A stretch of DNA of 64,000 nucleotides, from the NCBI RefSeq assembly GCF_015182285.1, contig NZ_PRDM01000001.1:992001-1056000 (forward strand), given 5' to 3'. Under the pieces are notes generated by a model. It ran no database searches. It was not told where the DNA came from and worked only from the letters and a program-made list of their open reading frames with translations. The translations under genes were made by a program, and so were the position numbers. Of the stretch, positions 36,927-45,950 are shown piece after piece (position 1 is the first letter of the stretch; every line of letters starts with the position of its first letter). The stretch is from Flavobacterium hungaricum (GTDB lineage: Bacteria > Bacteroidota > Bacteroidia > Flavobacteriales > Flavobacteriaceae).

Positions 36927-37005
36927 GTTTTTAAAATGTAAGATATTGAAAATAAGAGTTATATTTACGTAAGGACTGCCATTTTCTAATTATAAACTTT
37001 TGTTG

Positions 37006-38277
37006 ATGATTACTCTTTTAAAAAATAATCTCCTTTTAAAAAAGCATATAATCTTAGGATTATTATTTTTCATTTCATTCAAAATTACAGCCCAGGACGA
37101 AACATCCAATCAAGAAATCTGTCCTCCCCAGACCATTTTAGAAATCTTCAAGAAAAAAGAAGATTTGTTAAAGGTTAAACCAACCAAAAACAATTTCTTT
37201 TTAGTAATTCCCGCAATAGGTTCCCAGCCGGCAACAGGATTCTTTTTTGGTGCTGTGGCGCAGTATACTTTTAAGGGAAAAGAAGAAAAAGCCAAATATT
37301 CTATTGCTAACGTAGGAATCACTTATACCGTAAAAGACCAATGGCTGGTGAATATCAAGAATAATATTTTATTAAAGAATAATAAAATTTTTCTTAGCGG
37401 TGACTACAGAATGTATCTTTTTTCACAGCCCAATTACGGACTAGGAACTGATATACTCCCCCGAAAGCGTGATCAGGAAAAAGGTTTTAGTATTGACTCT
37501 CTTGCTCAAGAAATGGATTATGATTATTTTAAATTTCATCAAACCGTTTCTTTTGAGTTTAAAGAGAATTTTTATATTGGAGGAGGTGTCAATATAGATT
37601 GGTATGCGAATATAAAAGACAAACAATTAGATGTTGAAAACGGCATTTATACCTACCATTATAATTACAGCCAGAAACACGGTTTTGATAATTTAGAATA
37701 TTATTTAACAGGTCTTAGTTTTAATCTCGTGCATGATTCTCGAGACAATCAAGTAAATGCTTCTCGCGGCTGGTATGCTAATTTAAACTACAGATTCAAT
37801 CCTGTTTTGTTTAAAAATCAGGATTACAGTAACGTTTTGTTTGCAGAGTACCGGCATTTTATTCCAGTTTCACACAAGAATCCGCGTTATATTTTAGCGA
37901 TTTGGACTTATGGGCAGTTTGTAACCAGAGGAAAAGTTCCGTATCTAAATCTGCCCGCAATTGGCTGGGATCAGCGCAGCAGGAGCGGAGAAGGCTATAC
38001 ACAAGGCCTGTTTCGCGGAAATGGACTGCTTTATCTTTCTACAGAATTCCGTTTTCCAATTACCTGCAATCAGTTGTTGAGCGGCACCGTCTTTACCAAT
38101 TTTGTTACCGCCAGCAATTCAGATAATAATGTTTCCCTTTTTAAATCGGTACAGCCCGCCGCAGGTTTAGGACTTCGTCTTTTGATTGATAAAGCCACCA
38201 AAACCAATTTGATTTTTGATTATGCGTGGGGAAATAATTCAAGAGCTTTTTACCTTAATGCAGGAGAAACTTTTTAA
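37006..38277 (+). CDS. BamA/TamA-like outer membrane barrel (surface antigen D15 type)
   Basis: 423 residues from ATG 37006 (two in-frame TTG codons precede it). A signal peptide (about 8-28, ending KITAQ) is followed by a short linker with no POTRA domain, and then by alternating amphipathic strands (YSIANVGITYTVKDQW, GGGVNIDWYA, LSFNLVHDSRDNQVNASRGW). NLVHDSRDN and the C-terminal Phe agree with a D15/TamA-type barrel. Lacking POTRA domains, it resembles single-barrel Omp85 relatives of unknown role rather than BamA itself. Confidence 0.8.
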   Translation: MITLLKNNLLLKKHIILGLLFFISFKITAQDETSNQEICPPQTILEIFKKKEDLLKVKPTKNNFFLVIPAIGSQPATGFFFGAVAQYTFKGKEEKAKYSIANVGITYTVKDQWLVNIKNNILLKNNKIFLSGDYRMYLFSQPNYGLGTDILPRKRDQEKGFSIDSLAQEMDYDYFKFHQTVSFEFKENFYIGGGVNIDWYANIKDKQLDVENGIYTYHYNYSQKHGFDNLEYYLTGLSFNLVHDSRDNQVNASRGWYANLNYRFNPVLFKNQDYSNVLFAEYRHFIPVSHKNPRYILAIWTYGQFVTRGKVPYLNLPAIGWDQRSRSGEGYTQGLFRGNGLLYLSTEFRFPITCNQLLSGTVFTNFVTASNSDNNVSLFKSVQPAAGLGLRLLIDKATKTNLIFDYAWGNNSRAFYLNAGETF

Positions 38278-38326
38278 TCTTTAAAATTGTAATGTATTGA
38301 TTATGTAAAATTTGTATTTTTAAAAG

Positions 38327-38357
38327 TTGAAAATTTAGAAGAAAAAACTTAAATTTG
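38327..38357 (+). promoter_or_regulatory. Promoter TTG-N20-TAAATTTG for the 206-aa barrel gene
   Basis: TTG at 38327-38329 and TAAATTTG at 38350-38357; the ATG follows at 38388. Confidence 0.6.
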
Positions 38358-38387
38358 ACTACCATTTAACTTTCAAACACATAATTT

Positions 38388-39008
38388 ATGAAACAGTACG
38401 GTTTATTATTAGCCGCGTTTCTGTCGGTGATAGGAATGCAGGCTCAGGACGCAAGGTCTTTTTCGCTTAATTTGTATGGTGGTTATAATTTTTCAGATGA
38501 GCTGGATTATGAAGGTTATCGTGCAACAATTGAAGATGGTTTTCAGTACGGAGCAGGATTTGAGTATTTTTTCGCGACAAACAATTCTGTTGAGATTAAG
38601 TATTTAAGACAAGACACCAAAATACCTTTTTATAATCCAGCAGGAGTTCAGATGAATGCGGGAAACGATAAAGGTGCCTTCAATTTTATTTTAGCAGATT
38701 TCACCCATTATTTTGATACAGGATCCAATTTACTTCCGTATTTAGGTGCCGGAGCAGGAGTTGGTATTGTAGAAACACCTCAGGGAGGCAGCGGTACATA
38801 TTTTGCCTGGGATGTAAAAGGCGGGGTAAAGATCAAAACTGCTTCGATAGTATCTGTCAATATTAATGCCTATTTACAATCCATGTCGGCAGCAGTTGGA
38901 GAAAGTTATTATTGGACTTACTATTTCGGACCAGTTGCTTTTGAAGATTATGTGAGTACATTTCAATTTGGATTAGGCGCAGTAGTTAGTTTTAATTTTA
39001 AAAATTAA
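38388..39008 (+). CDS. Outer membrane beta-barrel protein (OmpX/opacity-like)
   Basis: 206 residues: a signal peptide (1-19, GMQAQ), then eight-strand barrel-like alternation with aromatic girdles (SFSLNLYGGYNF, QYGAGFEYFF, LLPYLGAGAGVGIV), ending in FNFKN. It resembles small porin/opacity-type barrels, for which no specific function can be inferred. It has its own promoter and terminator. Confidence 0.75.
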   Translation: MKQYGLLLAAFLSVIGMQAQDARSFSLNLYGGYNFSDELDYEGYRATIEDGFQYGAGFEYFFATNNSVEIKYLRQDTKIPFYNPAGVQMNAGNDKGAFNFILADFTHYFDTGSNLLPYLGAGAGVGIVETPQGGSGTYFAWDVKGGVKIKTASIVSVNINAYLQSMSAAVGESYYWTYYFGPVAFEDYVSTFQFGLGAVVSFNFKN

Positions 39009-39037
39009 GAATTTTAGGCTTAAAAATAATTTAAACT

Positions 39038-39066
39038 AAAGCAGACTTACGGGTCTGCTTTTTTTA
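39038..39066 (+). terminator. Intrinsic terminator
   Basis: AAAGCAGAC / GTCTGCTTT stem followed by T-run. Confidence 0.85.
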
Positions 39067-39123
39067 TTTGTACAAATTGCGGATAATTTTTTAAGTTGTG
39101 CTGATTATGTTAAATTCAATTCT

Positions 39124-39131
39124 TATTTTTG
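39124..39131 (+). promoter_or_regulatory. -7 box TATTTTTG of the two-component operon
   Basis: Ends 22 bases before the response regulator ATG. No -33 element at standard spacing. Confidence 0.45.
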
Positions 39132-39153
39132 TTGTATATACAAACTTCTGAAA

Positions 39154-39828
39154 ATGAAATTACTTATAGTCGAAGACGAACCAAATCTATTATCGATACT
39201 GCGAAAAGGTTTTGCCGAAAACAACAATGAGGTGAGTGTGGCCATGGACGGGAAGACTGCTCTGGAGATGATACACAATTATACTTTTGATGTTGTAATC
39301 TTAGACGTAATGCTTCCGGATATTAACGGAATCGAAATTTGCAGAAGACTTAGAGCAGCAAAAAACTTTGTGCCTATTTTACTTTTAACGGCGCTGGGAA
39401 CCTCCGAAAATATTGTAACAGGCCTTAACTCCGGTGCCGATGATTATTTGGTAAAACCCTTTAAATTTGGAGAATTAGACGCTAGAGTAAATGCTTTGTA
39501 TAGAAGATCCAATCAAGACACAGAAAAAATTGATACGATTGTAATTGCAGATCTGGAAATTAATGCTCGTGCAAAATCGGTTAAAAGAGGTGGGACCAAC
39601 ATTATTTTAACCGCAAAAGAATTCAAACTTTTGTATTATCTGGCAAAAAATACAGATCGTATCGTTTCTCGAGATCAGATTCTAGACAATGTATGGGACA
39701 TCAATTTTGATATGAATACCAATGTTGTCGATGTTTATATAACCTATTTGAGAAGAAAAATTGATAAGCCTTTTGGTACCAAACTCATTCACACCATGAA
39801 AGGGTTGGGTTACGTTATAAAACCATAA
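39154..39828 (+). CDS. OmpR-family response regulator
   Basis: 224 residues: a receiver domain with phospho-acceptor Asp51 (VILDVMLPD), Thr79 and Lys101 (LVKPF), and a C-terminal winged-helix DNA-binding domain (about 128-222, LTAKEFKLLYYLAKN ... VVDVYITYLRRKID). The histidine kinase gene begins one base after its stop. Signal and targets are unknown; the downstream stress-protein-like gene and bestrophin are candidates by position only. Confidence 0.93.
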   Translation: MKLLIVEDEPNLLSILRKGFAENNNEVSVAMDGKTALEMIHNYTFDVVILDVMLPDINGIEICRRLRAAKNFVPILLLTALGTSENIVTGLNSGADDYLVKPFKFGELDARVNALYRRSNQDTEKIDTIVIADLEINARAKSVKRGGTNIILTAKEFKLLYYLAKNTDRIVSRDQILDNVWDINFDMNTNVVDVYITYLRRKIDKPFGTKLIHTMKGLGYVIKP

Positions 39829-39829
39829 A

Positions 39830-41212
39830 ATGGATATAAGAAAAAAAATTACATTTAATTATGTTGCCCTTTCTACCTTTAGCACTTCGCTGCTGTGTAT
39901 TATTGTGTTTTTCTTATTTAGAGAAAACAATCGATACCACTTTTTAAAACGCCTGGACGACAGGGCAAAAATTGTAGCTTCCATTCATTTTCAGAAAGAT
40001 CCTGAGAAAATCAGATATTATAAAAATCTAAAAAAGAACGGCCTCGAAGAATTAATCGAGGAAGAAGAATATGTATTAAAAATTAACAGTCAGAATAGTT
40101 TTGATTACAATACCAACCTAAATCTTCCGAATACATTTTATACCAATATATTAAGTACCGGAAGAGATTATTTTGAAAAAGACAATAAATATTATTTAGG
40201 ACAGATTTTTCAGGAAAATGAGCAGAAATATATTGTAATTGTCGGAGCACGAGACCGAAAAGGAAAAGATACCATTGTTTATATTGTCAAAATCATGGTT
40301 TTTGGCGGTATTGGTTTTGTTATTCTGGCTTTTTTATTAGGACGATTTTTGGCCAAACGTGTCATTAATCCTGTTGCGCGTATTACCAAAGAAGTAAAAA
40401 GAATCAGTGCTTCTAATCTGCATAACCGACTTCCCGAGGTTCATAATTCTGACGAAATATCAGATTTGACCAATACTTTTAATAATATGCTCGATCGATT
40501 GGAAACCTCTTTTGAGATTCAGGCCAATTTTATCAATAACGCTTCACACGAATTAAAAACTCCAATTACCACCATTATTGCCGAATCTGAAATCATGCTT
40601 TTAAAAGAGCGTGAGAAAGAAGAATATGTAGAATCTTTGCAGAATATTTACAGTCAGGCTTCAAAATTAGGCAACTTAACAGAAAGTCTTTTAAAGCTGA
40701 CCCAAACGGGCTACGACGGCAAAAAACAAGTTTCGGATATTGCGAGAATCGATGAGCTTTTGCTGGAAGTAAAATCGGATCTTGATAAAATTTATCCAGA
40801 TAATAGGGTAAGCATCAGAATCAACATTGCTCCAAAAGATTGTAATCTCCTGCTGCTTCCGTGCAATAAACCATTGTTAGAACTGGCGATCAACAATATC
40901 ATTACCAATGGCGTAAAATATTCTGATAACAATGAGGTCTTTGTGACACTTTCTGCCAATAACGAAATGATCAAAATTGCGATTAATGATATCGGAATCG
41001 GAATTCCACCAGAAGATATTCCGCATTTGTATGAACCTTTCTTTAGAGGTAAAATTGCAACAAAATACATCGGTTATGGTTTAGGACTGCCTCTCGCGTC
41101 TAAAATTATAAGAATGCACGATGGCGAAATGCAAGTACAGTCGGAGCAGAATAAAGGAACCATAGTAACAATTATCTTTAAAAAATCGAACATTAAAAAA
41201 TCTAATGTTTAA
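39830..41212 (+). CDS. Sensor histidine kinase, partner of the adjacent regulator
   Basis: 460 residues: first span about 10-30, a ~120-residue periplasmic sensor region, second span about 153-175, HAMP linker, DHp helix with the phosphorylated His240 in NNASHELKTP, and an HATPase domain with NNIITNGVKYS (N box), DIGIGIPPEDI (G1) and GYGLGLPLASK (G2). It forms an operon with the regulator. Confidence 0.93.
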   Translation: MDIRKKITFNYVALSTFSTSLLCIIVFFLFRENNRYHFLKRLDDRAKIVASIHFQKDPEKIRYYKNLKKNGLEELIEEEEYVLKINSQNSFDYNTNLNLPNTFYTNILSTGRDYFEKDNKYYLGQIFQENEQKYIVIVGARDRKGKDTIVYIVKIMVFGGIGFVILAFLLGRFLAKRVINPVARITKEVKRISASNLHNRLPEVHNSDEISDLTNTFNNMLDRLETSFEIQANFINNASHELKTPITTIIAESEIMLLKEREKEEYVESLQNIYSQASKLGNLTESLLKLTQTGYDGKKQVSDIARIDELLLEVKSDLDKIYPDNRVSIRINIAPKDCNLLLLPCNKPLLELAINNIITNGVKYSDNNEVFVTLSANNEMIKIAINDIGIGIPPEDIPHLYEPFFRGKIATKYIGYGLGLPLASKIIRMHDGEMQVQSEQNKGTIVTIIFKKSNIKKSNV

Positions 41213-41295
41213 TCTTAGGAAATTCTAATTTTAGATTAATAAGTCTCTAAGACAGCAGTACTTATTTTGTATGTATAAACGAAACAGTTATACAT

Positions 41296-42018
41296 ATGAA
41301 AAATTTCCTAATACCTACGACTTTAAAAGATGATACGATTTGTGCGGTAAAATCTGCGGTTAATCAGGCAAAAAGCGCTGATTCAGAAATTATTTTAGTT
41401 CTAGTTTCAGAAGCACCAGATACTTTTTCATCTTCTAGTTTTTTACGAGAAATGAGAACAGGACTTACCAAAAGTCAAGAAGAAGTTCTCGAAACCTGCA
41501 GATACATTATAGAGCATACGCCCAATTGTAAATTAAAAGTACACAACCAGTACGGACTTTCTGCACCGCTCTTAAAACGTCTTATAGAAGCCTTTTCTGT
41601 AAAATTGGTTATCCTGACGCATTCCTATAAACAGGAAACCAAAAAAATCCATCAATACTTAGTGCAATTAGCAGGCAATCAAAAGTGCCCGATTCTGCAC
41701 CTGAGCACTGAGGTTAATAAAGACGTTTTTACAAAAGCACTTTATATTGAAAATGCCAGCACGAATATTCATGTAAAAGACGTGCAGCAGTTTTTAAACG
41801 ACAATTTTTCATTCGAGATTGTAAGCCAGACTTCTAATTTTGATGATAATTACGAAAACGCAGCGCCATTTTTATCAGAAGCCATTTCAAAACACAACAT
41901 TGATATGCTGGTAGAAACCCGTAAAGGCGAGAAAATCAAATTCAAAAAAAGTAAAAAAGAAAATATAAATGAAAAACTCGGACTTCCGGTGCTTTCATTA
42001 TATGAAGAAATGGTCTAA
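41296..42018 (+). CDS. Universal-stress-protein-like protein
   Basis: 240 residues with a USP-type alpha/beta start (MKNFLIPTTLKDDTICAVKSAVNQAK, beta strand followed by helix) and a strand KLVILTHSY, without a clear ATP-binding G-x2-G-x9-GS motif. It could be a tandem USP whose second half is degenerate. It lies after the two-component pair and before the bestrophin, 83 bases from the kinase. Confidence 0.6.
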   Translation: MKNFLIPTTLKDDTICAVKSAVNQAKSADSEIILVLVSEAPDTFSSSSFLREMRTGLTKSQEEVLETCRYIIEHTPNCKLKVHNQYGLSAPLLKRLIEAFSVKLVILTHSYKQETKKIHQYLVQLAGNQKCPILHLSTEVNKDVFTKALYIENASTNIHVKDVQQFLNDNFSFEIVSQTSNFDDNYENAAPFLSEAISKHNIDMLVETRKGEKIKFKKSKKENINEKLGLPVLSLYEEMV

Positions 42019-42067
42019 TCCATTTTTTGTTTTCAGAGAAGTAAGAATTTAATTTAAAACCGATAAT

Positions 42068-43015
42068 ATGTTATTAAAGAAAAGAATACCAATGAAGTAC
42101 GTTCTCGGGAAAATTAAAGTAGAAATTGCCCTTGTGATGGCGTACACAATAGTTTTTGAAATTTTTCATCATTATTTTGTCACTCTTCCTGTAGACATAC
42201 CGATTGCAATTCCGACCATGATCGGAACCATTATATCGCTTTTGCTGGCTTTTAAATCCAATCAGGCTTATGACAGATGGTGGGAAGCCAGAATCGTCTG
42301 GGGAGCTATTGTAAACGATTCGAGAACTTTAATCCGTCAAGTACTGACGTTTTATGAAGATCCAGATTTTTCTGTGGAAGCCAGCGAATTCAAAGAAAAT
42401 TTTGCTAAAAGACAAATTGCCTGGTGTTATAGTTTAGGACAATCGCTTAGAAATAGAGACGCCATAAAACCTTTAAAAGGTTTGGTAAGCGATGAAGAAT
42501 TGCGCTTTATAAAAAATCATCAAAACGTGCCCAATGCAATTTTGATGCTCCACGCGAGAGATCTTAGAAATGCCAAAAATGATAAGCGCATCAACATGTA
42601 TCAGCAGGTAGAAATAGACAATACTTTATCACGATTGTGCGATGAAATGGGGAAATGCGAGCGAATCAAAAACACCATTTTTCCAACAACATACAGTATG
42701 TACATTCGTCTTACCTTATGTTTATTTATTTTACTGCTTCCGTTTGGATTAACAAGTGTATTGAGCTGGTTTGCTATTCCGTTAATTACGGCCATTGCCG
42801 CCGCATTCTTTTTGATCGAGAGAATGGCAATTCATTTGCAGGATCCTTTCGAAAACAGACCTACAGATACGCCAGTAACAACGATTGCCAATACAATCGA
42901 AAAAAATATTAAACAAATGCTCAACGAATATCAAAGCGAATTTGATATCCTAAAAGAGTTTGAAGTAAAAGAAGAGCCTCAAAAAACAGAAAAAGAGGCG
43001 TATTACGTATTATAA
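42068..43015 (+). CDS. Bestrophin-family ion channel
   Basis: 315 residues. Bestrophin features: a first span near 18-38, MIGTIISLLLAFKSNQAYDRWWEARIVWGAIVNDSRTL (about 55-92; the AYDRWWEAR block is diagnostic), and a second pair of spans near 215-260 ending in ERMAIHLQDPFENRPTDTP. Bacterial homologues form pentameric channels, with cation selectivity reported for KpBest. 49 bases after the stress-protein-like gene, so probably co-transcribed. Confidence 0.9.
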   Translation: MLLKKRIPMKYVLGKIKVEIALVMAYTIVFEIFHHYFVTLPVDIPIAIPTMIGTIISLLLAFKSNQAYDRWWEARIVWGAIVNDSRTLIRQVLTFYEDPDFSVEASEFKENFAKRQIAWCYSLGQSLRNRDAIKPLKGLVSDEELRFIKNHQNVPNAILMLHARDLRNAKNDKRINMYQQVEIDNTLSRLCDEMGKCERIKNTIFPTTYSMYIRLTLCLFILLLPFGLTSVLSWFAIPLITAIAAAFFLIERMAIHLQDPFENRPTDTPVTTIANTIEKNIKQMLNEYQSEFDILKEFEVKEEPQKTEKEAYYVL

Positions 43016-43042
43016 GAATTTAATTTTGGTTTCTTTATTGTT

Positions 43043-43080
43043 AGCCGGGCAGTATTCCATTGTGCTGTCCGGCTTTTTTT
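43043..43080 (+). terminator. Intrinsic terminator of bestrophin gene
   Basis: AGCCGGGCAG / CTGTCCGGCT stem (one G-T pair), followed by seven T residues. Confidence 0.85.
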
Positions 43081-43246
43081 GTTTTGTAAAGTAAGAAGGT
43101 TCTGTTATCTGAGCGAAGTCGAACAATCTTCGCAAGAAACTCGACACAATATGTCATTTCAACTATAATTTGCTTAATAAAGTTTTTCGGGAGCGGGATT
43201 AGCTCCTAAAAAAATAACAACATCATAGCAATTAAAACAAGAAATG
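43081..43246. repeat. Spacer with fragments of two dispersed repeats
   Basis: Contains CTGAGCGAAGTCGAAC (as in the tandem array) and CGGGAGCGGGATTAGCTCC (as in 9793-9873). No gene or promoter seen. Confidence 0.5.
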
Positions 43247-44668
43247 TTACAACTGTTTCTCTGCCAGTTTGCCCAAAATCTGAATAGAAGCTCTCAATTC
43301 ATTCGACCATGGAAGACCAAAACTCAGCCGCATGCAATTCGAAAATTGATTTTGGAAAGAAAAAATTCTCCCCGGCGCAATGCTGATATTATGTTTCAGA
43401 GCCAAGTGATAAAATGCAGTCGTATCAATTTTTTTATCTAATTCCACCCATAGAAAAAAACCGCCCTGCGGCTGGCTTACTTTTGTGCCCGATGGAAAAG
43501 ATTCCAGAACCGTATTGATATAATTAGTACAGTTACGATTTAGAATCTGACGAATTTTACGAAGATGGTTTTCGTAACGGCCATTTTTCAAAAAATCACC
43601 CACTACCTCATGCGTAATCGTAGGCGAGGAGATCGTATGGTACAATTTGGTCCTTAGGATTTCTTTTTTAAATTTTCCCGGCGACACCCAGCCCACACGA
43701 TATCCCGGAGCCAGCGTTTTAGAAACAGAACTGCAGCAAAGCACAATACCGCTTTCATCATACGTTTTGCAGTTTGTCGGACGGCTGGAACCAAAATACA
43801 AATCGCCGTGTATATCATCTTCAATTAGCGGAACATTATAAAATTCCATTAATCGGACAGCCTCTTTTTTATGTTCAACCGGCATTGAACTTCCCGAAGG
43901 ATTACTGAAGTTGCTCATTAAAACACAAGCTTTTATCTTTTTTGCAGCGAGTACTTTTTTCAAAGCTTCCAATTCAATTCCGGTAGTCATGTTTGTCGGA
44001 AGTTCCATTACATACAACCCGAGTGATTTTGCCAATTGCAAAACCCCAAAATAAACAGGGCTTTCCGTAATTATAGTATCTCCTGGTTTGGTCAAAGTCA
44101 TTAAACAGTCAGAAATAGCACTGATACAGCCTGGTGTTGTAATAATATCTTCTTCTGTAAGTGAACCGCCCCAGCTAAAAGACCAGCGCGCAATCTCCTT
44201 TCTCAGATTCGGATTTCCCTGAATATCCTCATAACTCGTACCGCTGTTGGGCAGTGATCTCATGGCCTGAACCATTCCTTTGTTTAATTTCGCAATTGGA
44301 AGCAGTTCATTTGACGGAAAACCCAGTGAAAGCATGGTGACTTCTTTTTTCATGTCACCGTATACCAAATCTATTAAATCTTCACTTTCAATGTTTTGCA
44401 GGCTCAAGGCTGGTTTACTAGACGAAGGTTCAGTAATTATTCTAGACGAAATATTACTTACATAATAACCCGATTGCGGTCTGGATTCGATCAGCGAACG
44501 GCTCTCTACTTCGTAATACGCTTTGCTTACCGTGCTCATGCTGTAACCCGTTTCGGCACAAACTTCGCGTATAGAAGGCAGTTTATCCCCCACGTTTAAC
44601 ACGCCCGATTTGATCTGTTTTTCGATTCGGTCTGCAAACTGTAAATACAAATAGCTGGAATTTTTCAT
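43247..44668 (-). CDS. MocR-family transcription regulator (GntR wHTH plus aminotransferase domain)
   Basis: 473 residues: an N-terminal GntR winged helix (about 1-75: GDKLPSIREVCAETGYSMSTVSKAY) fused to a fold-type I aminotransferase domain with the PLP lysine in SSVSKTLAPGYRVGW and DDIHGDLYF. Such proteins bind PLP as a ligand and regulate divergently transcribed genes. Here the divergent gene is an EamA transporter with a 111-base shared spacer, so it is the likely target. Not close enough to PdxR to name. Confidence 0.9.
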   Translation of the reverse strand: MKNSSYLYLQFADRIEKQIKSGVLNVGDKLPSIREVCAETGYSMSTVSKAYYEVESRSLIESRPQSGYYVSNISSRIITEPSSSKPALSLQNIESEDLIDLVYGDMKKEVTMLSLGFPSNELLPIAKLNKGMVQAMRSLPNSGTSYEDIQGNPNLRKEIARWSFSWGGSLTEEDIITTPGCISAISDCLMTLTKPGDTIITESPVYFGVLQLAKSLGLYVMELPTNMTTGIELEALKKVLAAKKIKACVLMSNFSNPSGSSMPVEHKKEAVRLMEFYNVPLIEDDIHGDLYFGSSRPTNCKTYDESGIVLCCSSVSKTLAPGYRVGWVSPGKFKKEILRTKLYHTISSPTITHEVVGDFLKNGRYENHLRKIRQILNRNCTNYINTVLESFPSGTKVSQPQGGFFLWVELDKKIDTTAFYHLALKHNISIAPGRIFSFQNQFSNCMRLSFGLPWSNELRASIQILGKLAEKQL

Positions 44669-44779
44669 ACTAAAAAAAGAAACTGTTATGGTGCAATTTA
44701 CAAAAACTGTATCTGTATTGCTGTTTTATTTTTTAGAAATTTGCTTCATCAAAAGAAATAAATTCAAAAAACAATTTTT

Positions 44780-45700
44780 GTGAAAACAACAAAGTATTAC
44801 ATAGCAGCAATTGCAGCCTTTATTACATGGGGGCTTTTCAGTTTGGTTTTAAAGCCAATCCATGATTATGCATCGTTAGATATTTTATTTTTTCGTGTTT
44901 TCAGCTGCGGAATTTTGATGCTTTTGATTGCTTTTTTATTCAAAAGAAAACAAATAAAAGAAACAATTGAAATATTCAAAGCTTTATCAAAATCAGAAAA
45001 AAGAAAATCGATCCTGCTGAATGTCGGCGGCAGCGTCTTTTTGATGGCCAATTGGTTTACATTTATTTATGTAGTAAATCATGTAAGTGTAAAAGCGGCA
45101 TCTCTGGCTTATCTCGTTTGCCCCATTCTGACCACACTTCTGGCTTATTTTATACTCAGCGAGAAATTATTAAAAACACAGTGGCTTTCTGTTGGATTAA
45201 GTATTTCGGGTTGTTTATTACTTTCGTACAGCGATATCATGGATATGTTTTTTAGTATCGTTATCGGGCTTACGTATGCGGCATACTTAGTAAGTCAGCG
45301 TGCCAATAAGGGTTTTGATAAATTTATTGTTTTAACTTTTCATATTACAGTTGCAGCATTGTTTTTACTGCCGTTTTATCCAGCTTACGGCGGATCTGTT
45401 CCAACCGAATTTAAGTTTTATTTCTTTATAGAAACAATTGCAATCGTATTTACCATAATACCGCTTTTCTTGAACCTGTACGCACTTTCTGGAATCAATT
45501 CCTCAACAGTAGGAATGCTGCTGAATATTAATCCCATGATTGCTTTTGGATTAGCGGCCTTTGTTTTCAAAGAAAGAATAACGCCATTACAAATTACAGC
45601 TTACGGCATAATCTTTTTGGCCGTATTGTTTTTTAATTCACATCATCTTTTTGCAATTAAGCAAAAAATAACCGCAATATCCAGACATTCACAGCGGTAA
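44780..45700 (+). CDS. EamA/RarD-type transporter
   Basis: 306 residues, about ten spans in two repeated EamA halves (YYIAAIAAFITWGLFSLVLK and the second half from about residue 150: IVIGLTYAAYLVSQRAN). RarD-like by its N-terminus. The frame starts with GTG at 44780, with no better ATG; the KTTKYYIAA beginning fits the family. Divergent from the MocR regulator, which probably controls it. It could export an amino acid or a vitamin B6-related compound, but that is inference from context. Confidence 0.85.
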   Translation: MKTTKYYIAAIAAFITWGLFSLVLKPIHDYASLDILFFRVFSCGILMLLIAFLFKRKQIKETIEIFKALSKSEKRKSILLNVGGSVFLMANWFTFIYVVNHVSVKAASLAYLVCPILTTLLAYFILSEKLLKTQWLSVGLSISGCLLLSYSDIMDMFFSIVIGLTYAAYLVSQRANKGFDKFIVLTFHITVAALFLLPFYPAYGGSVPTEFKFYFFIETIAIVFTIIPLFLNLYALSGINSSTVGMLLNINPMIAFGLAAFVFKERITPLQITAYGIIFLAVLFFNSHHLFAIKQKITAISRHSQR

Positions 45701-45758
45701 TTCTAGCGTTTTTTATTGGTTTAAAATGTAAAATTACCAGAATCTTAACAGGATATTT

Positions 45759-45795
45759 AAGCAGGAATGATTATTTTTCATTCCTGCTTTTTTTA
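45759..45795 (+). terminator. Intrinsic terminator of the EamA gene
   Basis: AAGCAGGAATGA / TCATTCCTGCTT stem followed by T-run. Confidence 0.85.
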
Positions 45796-45836
45796 TGCAT
45801 TAAATGAATAAAGCCACGGATTATAAAGATTTTTTT

Positions 45837-45896
45837 TAGCCGCGAATTCACGATTTTTTTAATTTAATTTTTTAATAATTCGTGAATTCGCGGCTA
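45837..45896. repeat. Perfect inverted repeat, GCCGCGAATT family
   Basis: TAGCCGCGAATTCACGA pairs perfectly (17 bp) with TCGTGAATTCGCGGCTA around an AT-rich loop. Related to 8520-8592. Confidence 0.85.
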
Positions 45897-45950
45897 AGCT
45901 CAACGCAATTAAATCTGCGGCAGAATATAAAACAAACTGAATACTATTAT

